64,000 bases of DNA from Lucinisca nassula (GCA_963580285.1 OY757011.1:166933406-166997405); one strand, 5' to 3'. Shown: positions 36,801 to 51,800, numbered from the stretch's first letter. Notes: generated from the letters alone by a model not told the origin. Program-made: numbers and translations.

Positions 36801-39800
36801 CTTCACACAAATGTTCCTTATGACAATACCTCAATCGAGTTCGACTTTCAAGGTCAAGGTCATTGTGGCTATCTTTAGAAAAACTTTGGCATTGCTCTAG
36901 CGCTTACATTTGTTCACCAATTTCAATATTTCTTCACACAAATGTTCCTTGTGATCAATATCTCTAGCGAGTTCCACTTTCAAGGTCAAGGTCACTGTGA
37001 CTATTTTTAGAAAAAATTTGTCATCGCTCTAGCGCTTACATTTCTTCACCGATTTCAATATAACTTCACACAAATGTTCCTTATGACAATATCTCGAGCG
37101 ATTTCAACTTTCAAGGTCAAGGTCACTGTGGCTATTTTTAGAAAAACTTTGTCATCACTCTACGGACTACATTTTTTCACTGATTTCACAAATGTATCTT
37201 ATGACAATACCTCGAGCGAGTTTGACTTTCAAGGTCAAGGTCACTGTGGCTATTTTTAGAAAAATTTTGTCATTGCTCTAGCGCTTACATTTTTTCACCA
37301 AATTCAATATAACTTCACACAAATGTTCCTTATGACAATATCTCTAGCTATTTCGACTTTCAAGGTCAAGGTCACTGTGGCTATTTTTAGAAAAACTTTG
37401 TCATCGCTCTCATGCCTACATTTATTGACAGATTTTAACAGAACTTCACACAATTGTTTCTTATGATAATATCTTGAGTTGCTTTGACTTTCAAGGTCAT
37501 GACCTCAAGGTCAAGGTCACTGTGGCTATGTTTAGAAAAACTGTCATCGCTCTACCGCCTACATTTATTAACAGATTTTAATATAACTTCACACAATAGA
37601 TGCTTATGATAATATCTTGAGCAAGATCTACTTTCGCGGCCTGGCCTCAAGTCAAGGTTACTATGGCTATTTTTAGAGAAACATTGTCATCACTCTAGAA
37701 CCTACATTTATTGATGGATTTTTAAACAAACTTTACACAAATGTTGCATATGATAATATCTCAAGCAAGTTGGACTTTTGCCATTTCAGTGTTTTCCACA
37801 CACAAAGTTGTCTTGTGCGAGGGGATTTGTATGGCATGCGATGCCTTGTTTATATTATATGTTTTGAGAGCTCATATTTCTTGAACTATGTAATGGATTT
37901 GCTACATATTTGGAATGATGATAGATACATGTCAAAAGTTTCATTCAGCCATAACCCCGCCCCTGTCGCATGACCTTAAAGTGATGGGGGGGGGGGGGGG
38001 GGGGAAGGTCCCTGGGTGGGGGCATTTGTGTTGTATTGACACATTTCTAGTTCACAAGACCTTTCCAGTGGTACCATATTTTTTGACCTCGTGACCTTGA
38101 CACTTGACCTACTTTTTAAAAACTTTAACATTGGCCATAACTTTCAATTGGTAAGTGATAGGGCTTTCATATTTCACATGTGCATACTATGTCACAAGAT
38201 CTTTTCAACAATCCCATAATTTTTGACCTTGTGACCTTGACCTACTTTTTTAAGACTTGAACATTGACCATACCTTTTGATTGCTTAGTGATACTGCTTT
38301 CATATTTAACAAGCGCTGTCCTGGGGCATCAATGTTTCACAAACACATCTTGTTCTATATGATCTGTACATTAACATGGTTTTACTAACATAGTTTCTGC
38401 TTTTGATCCCAACAGTAATGTCATAAAACAGGTTGCGGTGTTAATGTTTTGTGATTGTCACACATCCGTATATCCAGATTTTTGATAGAATTTTTGTTCA
38501 TCAATACTGTATGACAGGAAACATTCTTTATTGCTCTTTACTGGTGACATTGGTGTCTTCACTACTACGTTATTATGACGACACACATGTGTGACATAGT
38601 GATTTCTTTAATATCTCTAGAATGGTAATTTCCTGATGAAAACGTTTGCTATGTTTCTTATTTATATACTCCAAACTTAGGTTGTGAGTGCTCGTTAAAA
38701 TCATCTCATTGAGGTGGTTCTAAAGAGTACCCACAACCTATATCTTGGAGTAGAAATAAGAAATACCCCTGTAAACCACCGAGTTTTCTCCATATAAAGT
38801 GGGGTTTAGATTCCATTATGGAATTTTGAAAATATTTGAGCATCACTGATGACGCCTAATTGGCCGAACCCAGAAAACATGTACACTCCATATTTTCCAG
38901 TACTGTGGTGTATTCCTTGCTTCCAAAGGATAACCCTTTCTAGAACATATTTAGTGTCACTACAGCTGGTGTCTGGGAATGTGTGGCGGCCATAAATAGT
39001 CTCCCTGCCCTACATCATAGTATTGTTTATATTTTCTTGTTCTTTGGGATCATTGATTCCATTGTGGAATTTTGAAAATATTTGAGGGTCACTGATGAGG
39101 CCTCATTGGCCGAAACTAGCTAGTCTGGCCCAGAAAACATGTTCACTCCATATTTTCCAGTTCTGTGGTGTATTCCTTGCTTCCAAAGGATAACCCTTTC
39201 TAGAACATATTTAGAGGGGTGTTCATTACTAAGACTTGTTAACATGATGAAAACTACAGTCCAACCTGTATTAAGTAAGCACCTCTGGGATATTCAAATA
39301 GTGCTTGCTTAAGGCAGGTACTTGCTTAACACAGGTGAATTTTAATGCATTTTCATTTTTCGGGAACTGAATGCCTGCTTGCTTAAGACAGGTTGCTTGC
39401 TTAATAGAGGTGGCCACTAAGACAGGTTTGACTGTATTGGATAACTTACTGTAGTTATTGAGATAAGAAAGGTTCTGATGGGCCTGCAGGCTTAATCAGT
39501 TGCATTCCCGACTGTGATCGGGAGGTTGTGAGTTTAGTCCATTCCTTGTAGCCACCAACATTCACTTAGAGGCTGAGCATGATACACCTCAACCTCTTTA
39601 TAACACTATTAATATGGTCTTAAACAGAAACCGTGTTAGTTAAACAACCATGTTATATCCAAACAAAAATGTATGGATTATATAGAAAAATGACCATTTA
39701 TGGTCATTTTTCTATATAATCTATACATTTTTGGGATCCATCTTGAAACCGTGTTGTATACAAAACCGTGTTATAATGAACCGTGTTATAACGAGGTTGT

Positions 39801-42800
39801 GGTGTATATAAATGGTCATTTTTCCCAGTTAGCTGTTTCAAGAAAGGGCAGTTGTTTATCACTGAAGAAAGAAAGTGCTGTACTGCTTACCAAATTTTAT
39901 ATCAGGAACCCAAAAGTAGGACATTGGCAAACAGTGCAGGCCCAGACTATATGCCCAAAAATATGGCGTCTAGTCAGGGCCTTCACTGTTTGCGATAAGT
40001 TCAACTATTTTCAAAATGAAACTGATACTACATCAGAGAAACAAATGAGACAGTTGGACACTGAGATAAAGAATAGATCTGACTGATCTATTGACTATAT
40101 TAGATGAATGCTCAGATATGATCAGGAGGTTGACAGTTCATCTTTGTGGCCATCAATATTCTCTTGTAGAGATTAACCCATTTTATGTGGGAAACCCCGA
40201 AAGGGGTACCTTGGCAAACAGTGCAGGCCCAGATCAGATGTCGCAGAATGCGGCGTCTGATCAGGGCCTCCACTGTTTGCTAAAAGTCTAGCCATTTTCC
40301 TAATCAATTTTGAAGAAAACACAACCTGACACCCCTAAATTTCGGTATGGACTCATGCCATATATAAGGTGGAAGATTCCACTTGGTACAAAAAGGGTTA
40401 AGCATGATATATCCAGTATCTGACAAGTGTCTATCACTGTTTGCAACAAAATAGTCATTGTCCCACCTGTTTTAAGCAGGGCGCAATCTAAGTCTGGTTT
40501 TCCATCTGTTGTCATCAATTGCGTTCATCCCAGCATTCACCCTGATGTAAGTGTCCATTTCTTAAGAACTATTAAACCCTCATCAGTGATACTTGGTACA
40601 AACTTGCATCTTGGGATGGCAACTTAAATGCAAGCATTCATGTTCAACCTTGACAAACATTTTATGGTTCACTGACTTTGTAAATATTTGCATTTATCCT
40701 TGTGTTAGCCCTAATGTAACAGTCCATTTCTGAAGAACTGTAAGAGGCTTATTCATGATACTTGGTACAAACTTCATATTGGGATGGCAAATTAAATGCA
40801 AGCATCCATATTTGACTTTGACCTACATTTCATTGTTGACAGACTTAGTGAACAAGTACATCAATGCTGCCTTTCGCCCTAATGTTTCAGTTCATTTCTC
40901 AAGAACTTCTCAAGAGCCTTATTAATGATACTTGGTATATGTTTGCTTCTTGGAATGGCAACCTTTTTGCAAGCATCCATGTGTGACCATGATTTACATT
41001 TTATTGTTTGGTGGCTGATAGACTAAGCACCCCCACATGTACAACATAGGCACCCCCACAGGTGCAACAAAGGCGCCCCCACAGGCGCGACATAGCCTTC
41101 GGTGGACTTCTTATTATGCCCCCGCCAATCAAAGAATGGTGGAAAGGGCATATAGCGTTGCCCCCGTCCGTCCGTGTGTCTGAAACTTAAACGCGGTCAA
41201 TAACTTCCTTATTTCTTGATGAAATTGTTAACCATCATGAGACGACGTGTCACATGCAAAACCCAGGTCCGTACTCCAAGGTCAAGGTCATACTTAGAGG
41301 TCAAAGGTCAAAAAAAGGGTCCGAAACTTAAACGCAGTCAATAACTTACTTATTTCTGGATGGATTTTGAAATTACTTTGAAGAAATGTTAACCATCATG
41401 AGACGATGTTTCAGGTGCAAACCCAGATCCGTACCTCCAAGGTCAAGGTCATACTTAGAGGTCAAAGGTCAAAAAAGGGTCCGAAACTTAAACGCAGTCA
41501 ATAACTTTCTTATTTCTGGATGGATTTTGAAATCACTTTGTAGAAATGTTAACTGTCATGAGACGATGTGTCACGTGCAAAACCCAGGTCCGTACCTCCA
41601 AAGTCAAGGTCATACTTAGAGGTCAAAGGTCAAAAAAAGGGTCCGAAACTTAACTCTTATCTTGCTGTTCACGACAACCCCTATCTTTGCAAACAGTGTA
41701 GATCCAGATCAGATGGCTTCTGAAGAAGCCATCTGATCAGGATCTACACTGTTTGGCACTCAGTTTATGAATTTGTAGCAATAAATTACATCAAGTAATT
41801 TGATTGGTTGACAGACAGAAATGGGTGTGGCTTAAATGAATATTCAGCAAGATAAGGGTTAAACACAGTCAATAACTTACTTATTTCTGGATGGATTTTA
41901 AAATTACTTTGAATAAATGTTAACCATCATGAGATGATGTGTCACATGCAAACCCAGATCCGTACTTCCAAGTTCAAGGTCATACTTAGAGGTCAAAGGT
42001 AAAAAAAATAGTCCGAAACTAACTTTCTTATCTCTGGATGGATTTTGAAATTACTTGGCAGAAATGTTGGCCATCATGAGACAATCTGCCTTACCCAAAA
42101 CCAAGGTCCTTACCTCCAAGGTCAAGGTTATACTTAGAGGTCAAATGTGAAAAAAGGGTCCAAAACTTAAACACGGTCAATAACTTTCTATGGATGAATA
42201 CGAACATAGACATATTTTCAGGCGGGGGCATCCGTGTCCTATGGACGCATTTCTAGTTTTCTAAATAGCTTTCAGAAATAACTCAAGACCCCTTAATTTT
42301 GCAAATGGACTTCTGACATGCAAAAAATTCCATTTAGTACAAAATGAGTTGATGTGTTAACCCTTAAGATGCCAAACACAACAATTTTCATCTGCTTCAT
42401 CATCTGCTGGTTACTTAAAAAGTCATTATTGCAAACAAAATGGACCCAGATTAGACTGTTCCTCAAGAGGCAGTCTGATCAAGGTCTCACTGTTTGTCTG
42501 TATGAAAAATTATGTTTGAAATGTTTGCAAGAAGATGCAGCAGACAACATGAACATACAACATTTTAAGATGCAATGTTTCTTGGCATCCTGAATCTGTT
42601 TTGTACATCTTTATTGTATTTAACCCTTTTTGTAACAAATAGAATCTTCCTCCTTGTATATAGCAGGAGTCCATTTCTAAATTTAGGGGTGATATGTTGT
42701 GGTATCTTCAGAATTGATTTGGAAAATGGCTGAATTTCCTGCAAATAGTGTAGGCCCTGATGAGACTCCGCTTTCTGTGGCGCCTCGTCTAGGCCTGCAC

Positions 42801-45800
42801 TGTTTGCCAAGTTACCCCTTTTGGGGTTTCCGGTACAAAATGGGTTAAACCAAATGCTTTGCAGCTGGCTGCAGTAGCTCAGTCGGATGACTGGTGATCA
42901 GAAGGATTCGGGTTTAATACATGCCGCCGTTGGCAACATTCTTTTGTGGAGATTGATTTTGAAAGCTTTTATGCAGTCATTTCACTCCCTTCCACTGATT
43001 CAAGAAGGGCAGTTGTCAGTTTCTGGCAAAAGAATGTGCACTGTTCTAGTTAACTGCTTATGTATAAGCCTGCCTAGGCAGGAAAAATGTTGATAGGTAA
43101 ACTGACCAGCACAATATAACCTAAATAGTATTGACTGGGCTGTTAAACTGAAAAACAAAACAAAAAACAAAAAAAACAAGCAAATTCGTTGAATTGATAT
43201 CCCCCGCCGAATGGGTTTTTCGTGTAGAATGGCAAGAAAATATATCTGGCCAAAATTGAGAAAAAAAAATTGCGCGTGCATCACGGCAGCATAATAATAC
43301 ATATTTATTTCAAGTTTCATTTTATTCCATGCAATAGTTGCTGAGAAGCGGTTCCAGACAAAGTGAAACGACGAAAAATCCAGAATTTTAATCATTTAAG
43401 GGGCCATAACTCTGGGTGTAAAAAGTCAATCCGAAAAAAATTTGTGCGTGCATCACCACAGCATAATAATACATATTTATTTCAAGTTTCATTTAATTCC
43501 ATGCAATAGTTGCTGAGAAACAGTTCCCGACAAAAAAGTGAGACGACGAAAAATCCAGAATTTCAATCATTTAAGGGGCCATAACTCTGGATGTAAAAAG
43601 TAAATCCGGAAAAAAAATGCGCGTGCATCACCACAGCATAATAATACATATTTATTTCAAGTTTCATTTAATTCCATGCAATAGTTGCTGAGAAGCGGTT
43701 CCAGACAAAGTGAAACGACGAAAAATCCAGAATTTTAATCATTTAAGGGGCCATAACTCTGGGTGTAAAAAGTCAATCCGAAAAAAATTTGTGCGTGCAT
43801 CACCACAGCATAATAATACATATTTATTTCAAGTTTCATTTTATTCCATGCAATAGTTGCTGAGAATCGGTTCCAGACAAAGTGAAACGACGAAAAATCC
43901 AGAATTTTAATCATTTAAGGGGCCATAACTCTGGGTGTAAAAAGTCAATCCGAAAAAAATTTGTGCGTGCATCACCATAGCATAATAATACATATTTATT
44001 TCAAGTTTCATTTAATTCCATGCAATAGTTGCTGAGAAACAGTTCCCGACAAAAAAGTGAGACGACGAAAAATCCAGAATTTCGATCATTTAAGGGGCCA
44101 TAACTCTGGATGTAAAAAGTCAATCCAGAAAAAAATTGCGCGTGCATCACCGCAGCATAATAATACATATTTATTTCACGTTTCATTTAATTCCATGCAA
44201 TAGTTGCTGAGAAACAGTTCTGGACAAAGTGAGATGACGAAAAAATCCAGAATTTCAATCATTTAAGGGGCCATAACTCTGGATGTAAAAAGTCAATCCG
44301 AAAAAAAATTGCGCGTGCATCACTGCAGCATAATAATACATATTTATTTCAATTTTCATTTAATTCCATGCAATAGTTGCTGAGAAAAGGTTCCGGTCAA
44401 AGTGAGACAACGAAATATCCAGAATTTCAATCATTCAAGGGGCCATAACTCTGGATGTAAAAAGTCAATCCGAAAAAAAATTGCGCGTGCATCACCACAG
44501 CATAATAATACATATTTATTTCAAGTTTCATTAAATTCCATGCAATAGTTGCTGAGAAACGGTTCCAGACAAAGTGTGACGGACGGACGGAAGGACGGAT
44601 GGAAGGATGGACAGACGGACGGACGGACAACGCCAAAACTATATCCCTCCGCCTTCGGCGGGGGATAAAAATGCTTTGGAAACTAATTCTGCCAAAACAC
44701 GCATAGCTCCATAGGATGTACAGTGCATCATTCAAGAGTAGATTCATTAGATGGTATTTACATTGTATTCTCTCATTTTTTTTCAGTATTACAGATTTGA
44801 GTTGCTGTTTTCAGAAATGGTAAGTTAACTTGGCCTGTTCTGCTCATATTGTACTACATACGGGAACAGATCACTGAAGAGCACAGCCAGGTCTCCGTCA
44901 TTCTCTTTCTTCTGTTGATTTGAGAAGGGCAGTTGTTAGTTTCTTGTGAAAGAATGTGCAATATACTTGTAAACCCCACATGCTTAAGTCAGCCAAGGAA
45001 AAGTTGTTAGGTAAACTGACCGGCACAATAGTGTTGACTGGGCTGTTAAACTCCAAACAAAGCCCAAAAAATGGCCAGGGGCTAGTTGTTCAAAACTAAC
45101 GAGGTTATTTAACGTATCATTCAAACTTTGATCATTCATTATGGCAAATATGCTAATATTGTTGCTGAAAAAATGTGAGCAGCTTTTGCAATTTTCCAGC
45201 AAAAAAAACAACAACAAAATTTGGATATTGAACTTGCTAGAAAAGTTAACAATATGACCACTAATGAGCTTGTTAAGCTGACGAGGCTTTGAACAACTGG
45301 CCCCAGATCTCCAGGATATGAAAATTTTTCATGCTCAGTGTAGTATACAGTTGTTTTATTTTGGTTTGGAGTATAGACATAACTATTGGCCTGAGGTGCT
45401 GTAGACGACCTGGTGCACTATCGTCCGGGGCTGAAGTCCGCAGTACTGAGGGGCAAGCGTTTTGACTATTCTCCAAGCTGCCTGAAATAACTGTTTTATT
45501 ACCCAATCTGTCAAATACATTGTATAAGAGATCAATGAACAGTTTTTATACGCCCATTTTGTAAAAACTGTCTTATTATGGTTTGGGGTCGGCGTCCATC
45601 CGTCCGTCTGTAAACTTTTCGTTTCCGGATAACTCCTCCTACAGTTTTCATCCGATCAAGCTGAAACTTGGTAGATAGTAAACCATGACCTGCTGTAGCG
45701 CATATTGTTTTGAGGTTATGGTCCACCAAATATTTACTGAATTATGCCCTTTTGAACATTTTTGTAAACTTTCGTTTCCGGATAACTCCTCCTACAGTTT

Positions 45801-48800
45801 TCATCCGATCAAGCTGAAACCTGGTAGATAGTAAGACCATGACCTGTTGTAATGCATATCATTTCAAGGTTATGGTCCAATAAATATTCACAGAGTTATG
45901 CCCCTTTGAAATTTTTTGTAAACTTTTCGTTTCCGGATGACTCCTACAGTTTTCATCTGATCAAGCTGAAACTTAGTAGTTAGTAAGACCATGACCTGAT
46001 GTAGCGTATATTCTTTCGAGGTTATCGTCCACCATATATTTACAGAGTTGTGCCCTTTTGAGCATTTCTGTAAATATTTCTTTTCCGGATAACCTCTCCT
46101 ACAATTAATTGTCTTGCTTTAAATTTATCACATTAACAAGTCTTGGATTGCACTTGATTAATATTAATTTTGTCATTGTCACTAATGACAACTATTATTG
46201 AACCCCACTTCATATCAAGAAAGCGGGATTTATTAGGGTAAGCATTATTCCTTTCCAACACTCATGTGCGGTTGGTTTCAGCTCTGGGTAGAAGCACCAT
46301 GCAACCCAGTCTATTTCTCCAAGCCCGATGGGAAAGGGGGGCCTGAGATATTGTAATTACTAATACTGTTAAGATTTTGACCATTAACAAGCTTGTTAAG
46401 TAATCAATGCTTTCAACAACTAGGTCCTGGTGTGAAAGCAATTTGATCTGGATTAACCCATTGTATGCTGGAAACACCTTGGCAAACAGTGCAGGCCCAG
46501 ATCAGATGCCGCAGAACGCGGCCTACTTTGTTTGCTAACAGAATTTTGTCAAAAATAGAATAAAACTAGATCTGCAGTCGATGGTATACCATCGCAAATA
46601 CCCGCTTTTTCTATTAATAACACTAATGACTATGTATTAGCTAGCCAAAACTACATGTAAGTTAAAAAAGTTGCAAAGAACATTCTAACTGATAAGCAAA
46701 GTTTCAGAAGTGTAACTCTTATAGTTTAGAAGATATTGCAAAGTCATACTTTTTGACCTTTGACATTGGGGTTATGTTGAGGTCCACCTAAAGTATCCCA
46801 ATTTATTCTATATTCCAACAGCCATCCAATAACCAAGTTTCAGAAGTGTAACTCCAATAGCTTAGAAGATATGGCAAAGTCATACTTTTTGACCTTTGAC
46901 CTTGGGGTCGAGGTCACACCAAAAGTAGCCCAACATATTCTATATTCCAAGGGCCATCCAATAGGCAAAGTTTCAGCATTGTAACTCCAATAGTTTAGGA
47001 GATATGGCAGATCATAATTTTTGACCTTTGACCTTGGGGTCATGTTGAGGTCAAGGTCACACCAAAAGTATCCAAATTTATTCTATATTCCAAGGGCCAT
47101 CCAATAACCAAAGTTTCAGAAGTGTAACCCTAATAGTTTAGAAGATATGGCAAAATCATACTTTTTGACCTTTGACCTTGGGGTCAAGGTCACACCAAAA
47201 GTAACCTGACATATTCTATACAGTCAAACCTGTATAAGAGAGCCACTTTTGGGAATGGAGGAATTGGCTGTTATACACAGGTGGTTGTCTTATGGAGGTT
47301 CAGCCAGAAACCAGACTACACAGGTCGTAAACAAATAGCAATTGGTTATTTTTAATTGTTTTGACTTTGGGCCGTCTTGGCGTCATCAAGGCCGAAAAAC
47401 ATGGGGGCGAAACGTCTAGACTTGATTCTCGAAATCACAAATATGAGCTATGAAAAATTAGTGTAATCCTCAATAGAAACAAGTATTAATGTTAAAAATC
47501 ATGTATTTTATGTAAGATCTAGCCAACAACACGAAGTAAGGCAGTTCGATGTGTTTTCCATCGAAACGTTTTTTCGGCCCGCCGACCGTCCGACAACTTC
47601 GGCTTTCGGCCTTATTACGATCAAGGAACTTTTATACCAAAAACACCATTAGAAGGTCAATTCTTTATGAATTAGAGATTTATAATACATACCGATTTTT
47701 TTTTCTCTCTTTTCACAAAACTGTCAAACTTTTCTTGTAAAATCGCCCGAGACCATGCGAGAAATAACGTGAGTTCGCGAGAATGAGTAAACACAGGTAA
47801 AATTTCCTTTCAAATCACACGTGACTATGCGAGAAATAACGCAAGTTCGCGAGAGTGAGTTAACTGCAGACCGTTTTCCCTGAAGGCATATCTACCTGTA
47901 TCCAACTTTCACACATTTTGTTGACATAATTGGATTCAATTGTCAACACCAAGCAATTATCCGACTAGATAATTGGATTATCGAATTCAACAGGTATGGG
48001 GTGGCCGTCTTTTGAAGAACAATTAGCGTTTTGGGAATTGATTTACTGGCCGATGGCGCATTTAAAGAGGTGGCGCTTTTATGCAGTTAAATTATATAGT
48101 GAAAATCATCGGGAATGTTTCATACCGGCGCTTTTACACAGGAGGGGCTCTTATAAAGGTGGCCGATTCGGCGATTTTGACTGTATTCCAAGGACCATCC
48201 AATATGCAAAGTTTCAGAATTGTAACTCCAATAGTTTAGGAGATATTGAAAATCATAATTTTTGACCTTTGACCTTGGGGTCATGTTGAGATCAAGGTCA
48301 CAAAAAAGTTGCCTCCTGCCCTCTACATTCCATGTACTATCCACATGCAAAGTTTCAAAAGTGTAACTTCAGTGGTTGCAGAGGAGATCCAATCACAAGA
48401 AACGTGACGGACAGACAGATGGACTGACGCCAGAGTGAACTGTGGTACGAAAACAATATACCCGATTTTTCTTCGAAAAAGTGGGTATAATAAAAAAAAA
48501 ATAAGCCTGACACCCCTTATATGGCATATGGACTTGTCCAACATATAGCAATGGAAGAGTCCACTAACATACAATGTTAAGTAATCATTGCTTTCAACAA
48601 CTGGGTCCTGGTGTGAAAACAATTTGATCTGGATTAACATGATGTGGATGCCATTGGTCTGGGTCAAGACAATTGCACATGTGAGCACATTCTTACTTTG
48701 CAGATGAGGAAGCGACAGAGTATTCTGGGGGAGTCACAGCAGAATGAAGAGGTCAGTGATGCTGTACTACAAGGAAAGGTAGCAGATGTTGTATACAGAC

Positions 48801-51800
48801 AAGCACTTGAAGCCATACCAGGTGAGACATTTAAGAAATGGTTTCATTTTTCTGATGTTCATCTGAGTATAGACAACAATGAGGAATTGCGTCAGGAATT
48901 TAAAAGTTTTTTTTTTGTGATCCGTTGTTGTTTATACTTTTTAAATGTCAGAAAAAATAAATTTTCTGCTTACCGTAAAAATTCGGCTATAAGGCGATTC
49001 GGCTATAAGACGGGACCCCTTTTTCAGTTATTCTAAAGTGGGATTTTGCTTATACTCTTTTATAAGACGGGTCAAATTTTTGCCATATCTGTCGGGGCCT
49101 ATCTGCTACCGCCAGATGCTATTTAGATGTGAGAAATCGGCCTTTTTTCGTCAGAAAACCCCTCTACTTACCCCTCATTTCCAGCCACAAAATTTAGAAA
49201 TATTTGTTGCAGCTTTTTTAGCTCACCGTCACGTAGTGACGAGGTGAGCTTTTGGGATCACTTTGTGTCCGTCGTCCGTCGTGCGTCCGTCCGTGCGTGC
49301 GTGCGTGCATAAACAATTTCTTCAAACGACATCTCCTCCTAAACCACTGAGCGGATTTTGACCAAACTTCACAGGAATGATCCTTAGGTGGTCCCCTTTC
49401 AAAGTTGTTCAAATGGTTCCGGTCCGTTGCACATGTAGGTCACAGGAGCCAAAAATAGATTTTTTTCACCGAAAACTTAAAAAATCTTCTTCTCTGAAAC
49501 TGGAGGCCCAGGTCTTTGATATTTGGTATGAAGCTTCATCTAGTGGACCCCTACCAAGATTGTTCAAATTATAGTGCTGGGGCCAAAAATGCCCCCGCCC
49601 CGGGGCCCTTTGGTTTTACATGGGCTTATATAGGGAAAATCTTTAAAAATCTTCTTCTCTGAAACTGCAAGGCCCAGGTCTTTGATATTTGGTATGAATC
49701 TTCATCTGTTGGACCCCTACCAAGATTGTTCAAATTATATTGCTGGGGCCAAAGATGCCCCCGCCCTGGGGCCCCTGTGGTTTTACATAGGCTTATATAG
49801 GGAAAATCTTTAAAAATCTTCTTCTCTGAAACTGCGAGGCCCAGGTCTTTGATAATTGGTATGAAGCTTCATCCAGTGGACCCCTACCAAGATTGTTCAA
49901 ATTATAGTGCTGGGGTCAAAAATGCCCCCGCCCCGGGGCCCTTTGGTTTTACATGGGCTTATATAGGGAAAATCTTTAAAAATCTTCTTCTCTGAAACTG
50001 CAGGGCCCAGGTCTTTGATATTTGGTATGAATCTTCATCTTATGGACCCCTACCAAGATTGTTCAAATTATAGTGCTGGGGCCAAAAATGCCCCCGCCCT
50101 GGGGCCCTTTGGTTTTACATAGGCTTATATAGGGAAAACCTTTAAAAATCTTCTTCTCTGAACCCGCAAGGCCCAGGTCTTTGATATTTGGTATGAAGCT
50201 TCATCTAAAGGACCCCTACCAAGATTGTTCAAATTATAGTGCTGGGGCAAAAAATGCCCCCGCCCCAGGGCCCTTTGGTTTTACATGGGCTTATATTGGG
50301 AAAATCTTTAAAAAAACTTCTTCTCTGAAACTGCAGGGCCCAGGTCTTTGCTATTTGGTATGAAGCTTCATCTAGTGGACCCCTACCAAGACTGTTCAAA
50401 TTATAGTGCTGGGGCCAAAAATGCCCCCGCCCCGGGGCCCTTTGGTTTTACATGGGCTTATATAGGGAAAATCTTTAAAAATCTTCTTCTCTGAAACTGC
50501 AGGGCCCAGGTCTTTGATATTTGGTATGAAGCTTCATCTTGTGGACCTCTATCAAGATTGCTCAAATTATAGCCCTGGGGCCAAAAATGCCCCCGCCCCT
50601 GGGCCCTTTGGTTTTTCATAGACTTATATAGGAAAAATCTTGAAAAATCTTCTACTCTGAAACCACAAGGCCTAGATCTTTGACATTTGGTATGAAGCTT
50701 CAGCTAGTGGACCTCTACCAAGATTGTTAAAATTATAGCCCTGGGGTCACAAATGCCCCAGCCCCAGGGCCCTTTGGTTTTACATAGACTTATAATAGAG
50801 ATCATAATCTTTGAAAATCTTCTTCTCTGAAACAACAAGGCCCAGGTCTTTGATATTTAGTGTGAAGCTTCATCTGGTGGACCTCTATCAAGATTGTTTA
50901 AATTATAGCCCTGAGGCCAAAAATGCCCCTGCCCCGGGGCCATTTGGTTTTACATAGGCTTATGTAAGGAATATCTTTAAAAAAATCTTCTTCTCTGAAA
51001 CCGCAAGGCCCAGGTCTTTGATATTTGTTGTGTAGCTTCATCTGGTAGACCTTTGCCAAGATTGTTCAAATTATAGCCTTTGTTGATATTTGGTATGAAG
51101 CTTCATCTTTTTAGACCTCCCTCAACATTATGCACATTATAACCCTGGGGTCAATAATGGCCCTCCCCGGGGCCCACTTGTTACTCTATGGATCAGGTGA
51201 GCGATCCAGGGCCATCATGGTCCTCTTGTTATAAGTAACTGAACGTTTTTTTTTTATCGGGGAACACAACACCTAGCTATTCAGTTTCAGAACCAACGCC
51301 CCAGCTAGCACAAAATAGCGACAAACGTCGGGCCGATACGTCGTATCGCTGTCGGCCCGGTACATGCTTTGCTGGCTTAGGCTACACAAACTTCTATTTA
51401 ATAGACGACAGGGGCTGAGAAATCCATTTCCCGGCCGTCCGGGACAAGACCGAAATCACGCCGGGCAGGTGCACTTTGACCTTATGACGCTCGGTCGGGA
51501 CAAGTGCAAAAAAAAAAAAAAAAAAAAAATCGCCAGTCTTTTTGAAGTCCTTAAATACGGTAAAAGTAACCCAGTAAGTAAATCGCTGTCAATTCAGAGA
51601 CAAACCATCTGTGTATTTATTACGGTTCAAGTATGACACTATTGTTAATCCCTGTCGTATTATTGCCACCCTGCGGTGCGTGTCGATAAGGTGTGAAAAT
51701 ATGGTCAAGTTATTAGGGCCCCGCACTGAAAGTGTGGGTGCCCTATAGTAATCACTCTGTCCGTCTGTCTGTCTGTCCGTCCGTCTGTCCGTCTGTCCGT

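Larger units (their letters stand above)
33858..38050 (+). mobile_element. HINE-B copy 2 with two core types
   Basis: TTATGCCCCCGCATC...GATGCCGGGGGCATA is at the start. HINE-B cores run to about 34425. A different array of ~135-bp units ('gtggctatttttagaaaaactttgtcatcgctctagc') runs to about 37780, interrupted by the LTR element. A G19 run is at 37986-38004. The 3' part is GGTGGGGGCATTTG, stem GTGTTGTATTGACAC and CTAG (38047-38050). Confidence 0.85.
33356..38354 (+). mobile_element. HINE-C, split by HINE-B
   Basis: The left part 33356-33857 has TTATGCCCCCGGAATC, (GTCT)n and cores ('cataacttttgaatggtaatagatagagc'). The right part 38051-38354 continues the same core from 'cacaagacctttcc' and ends 'ctggggcatcaatgtttcacaaacacatcttgtt'. 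HINE-B occupies 33858-38050. Confidence 0.87.
46453..48575. mobile_element. piggyBac-like MITE split by HINE-M
   Basis: TTAA at 46453 + CCCATTGTATGC and the left half of the element (compare 8557-8774 reversed) run to 46565. After HINE-M, 'gcctgacaccccttatat...gtggaagagtccactaacatacaatg' completes it. Its final GGG is lost (AATGTTAA). Confidence 0.87.
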
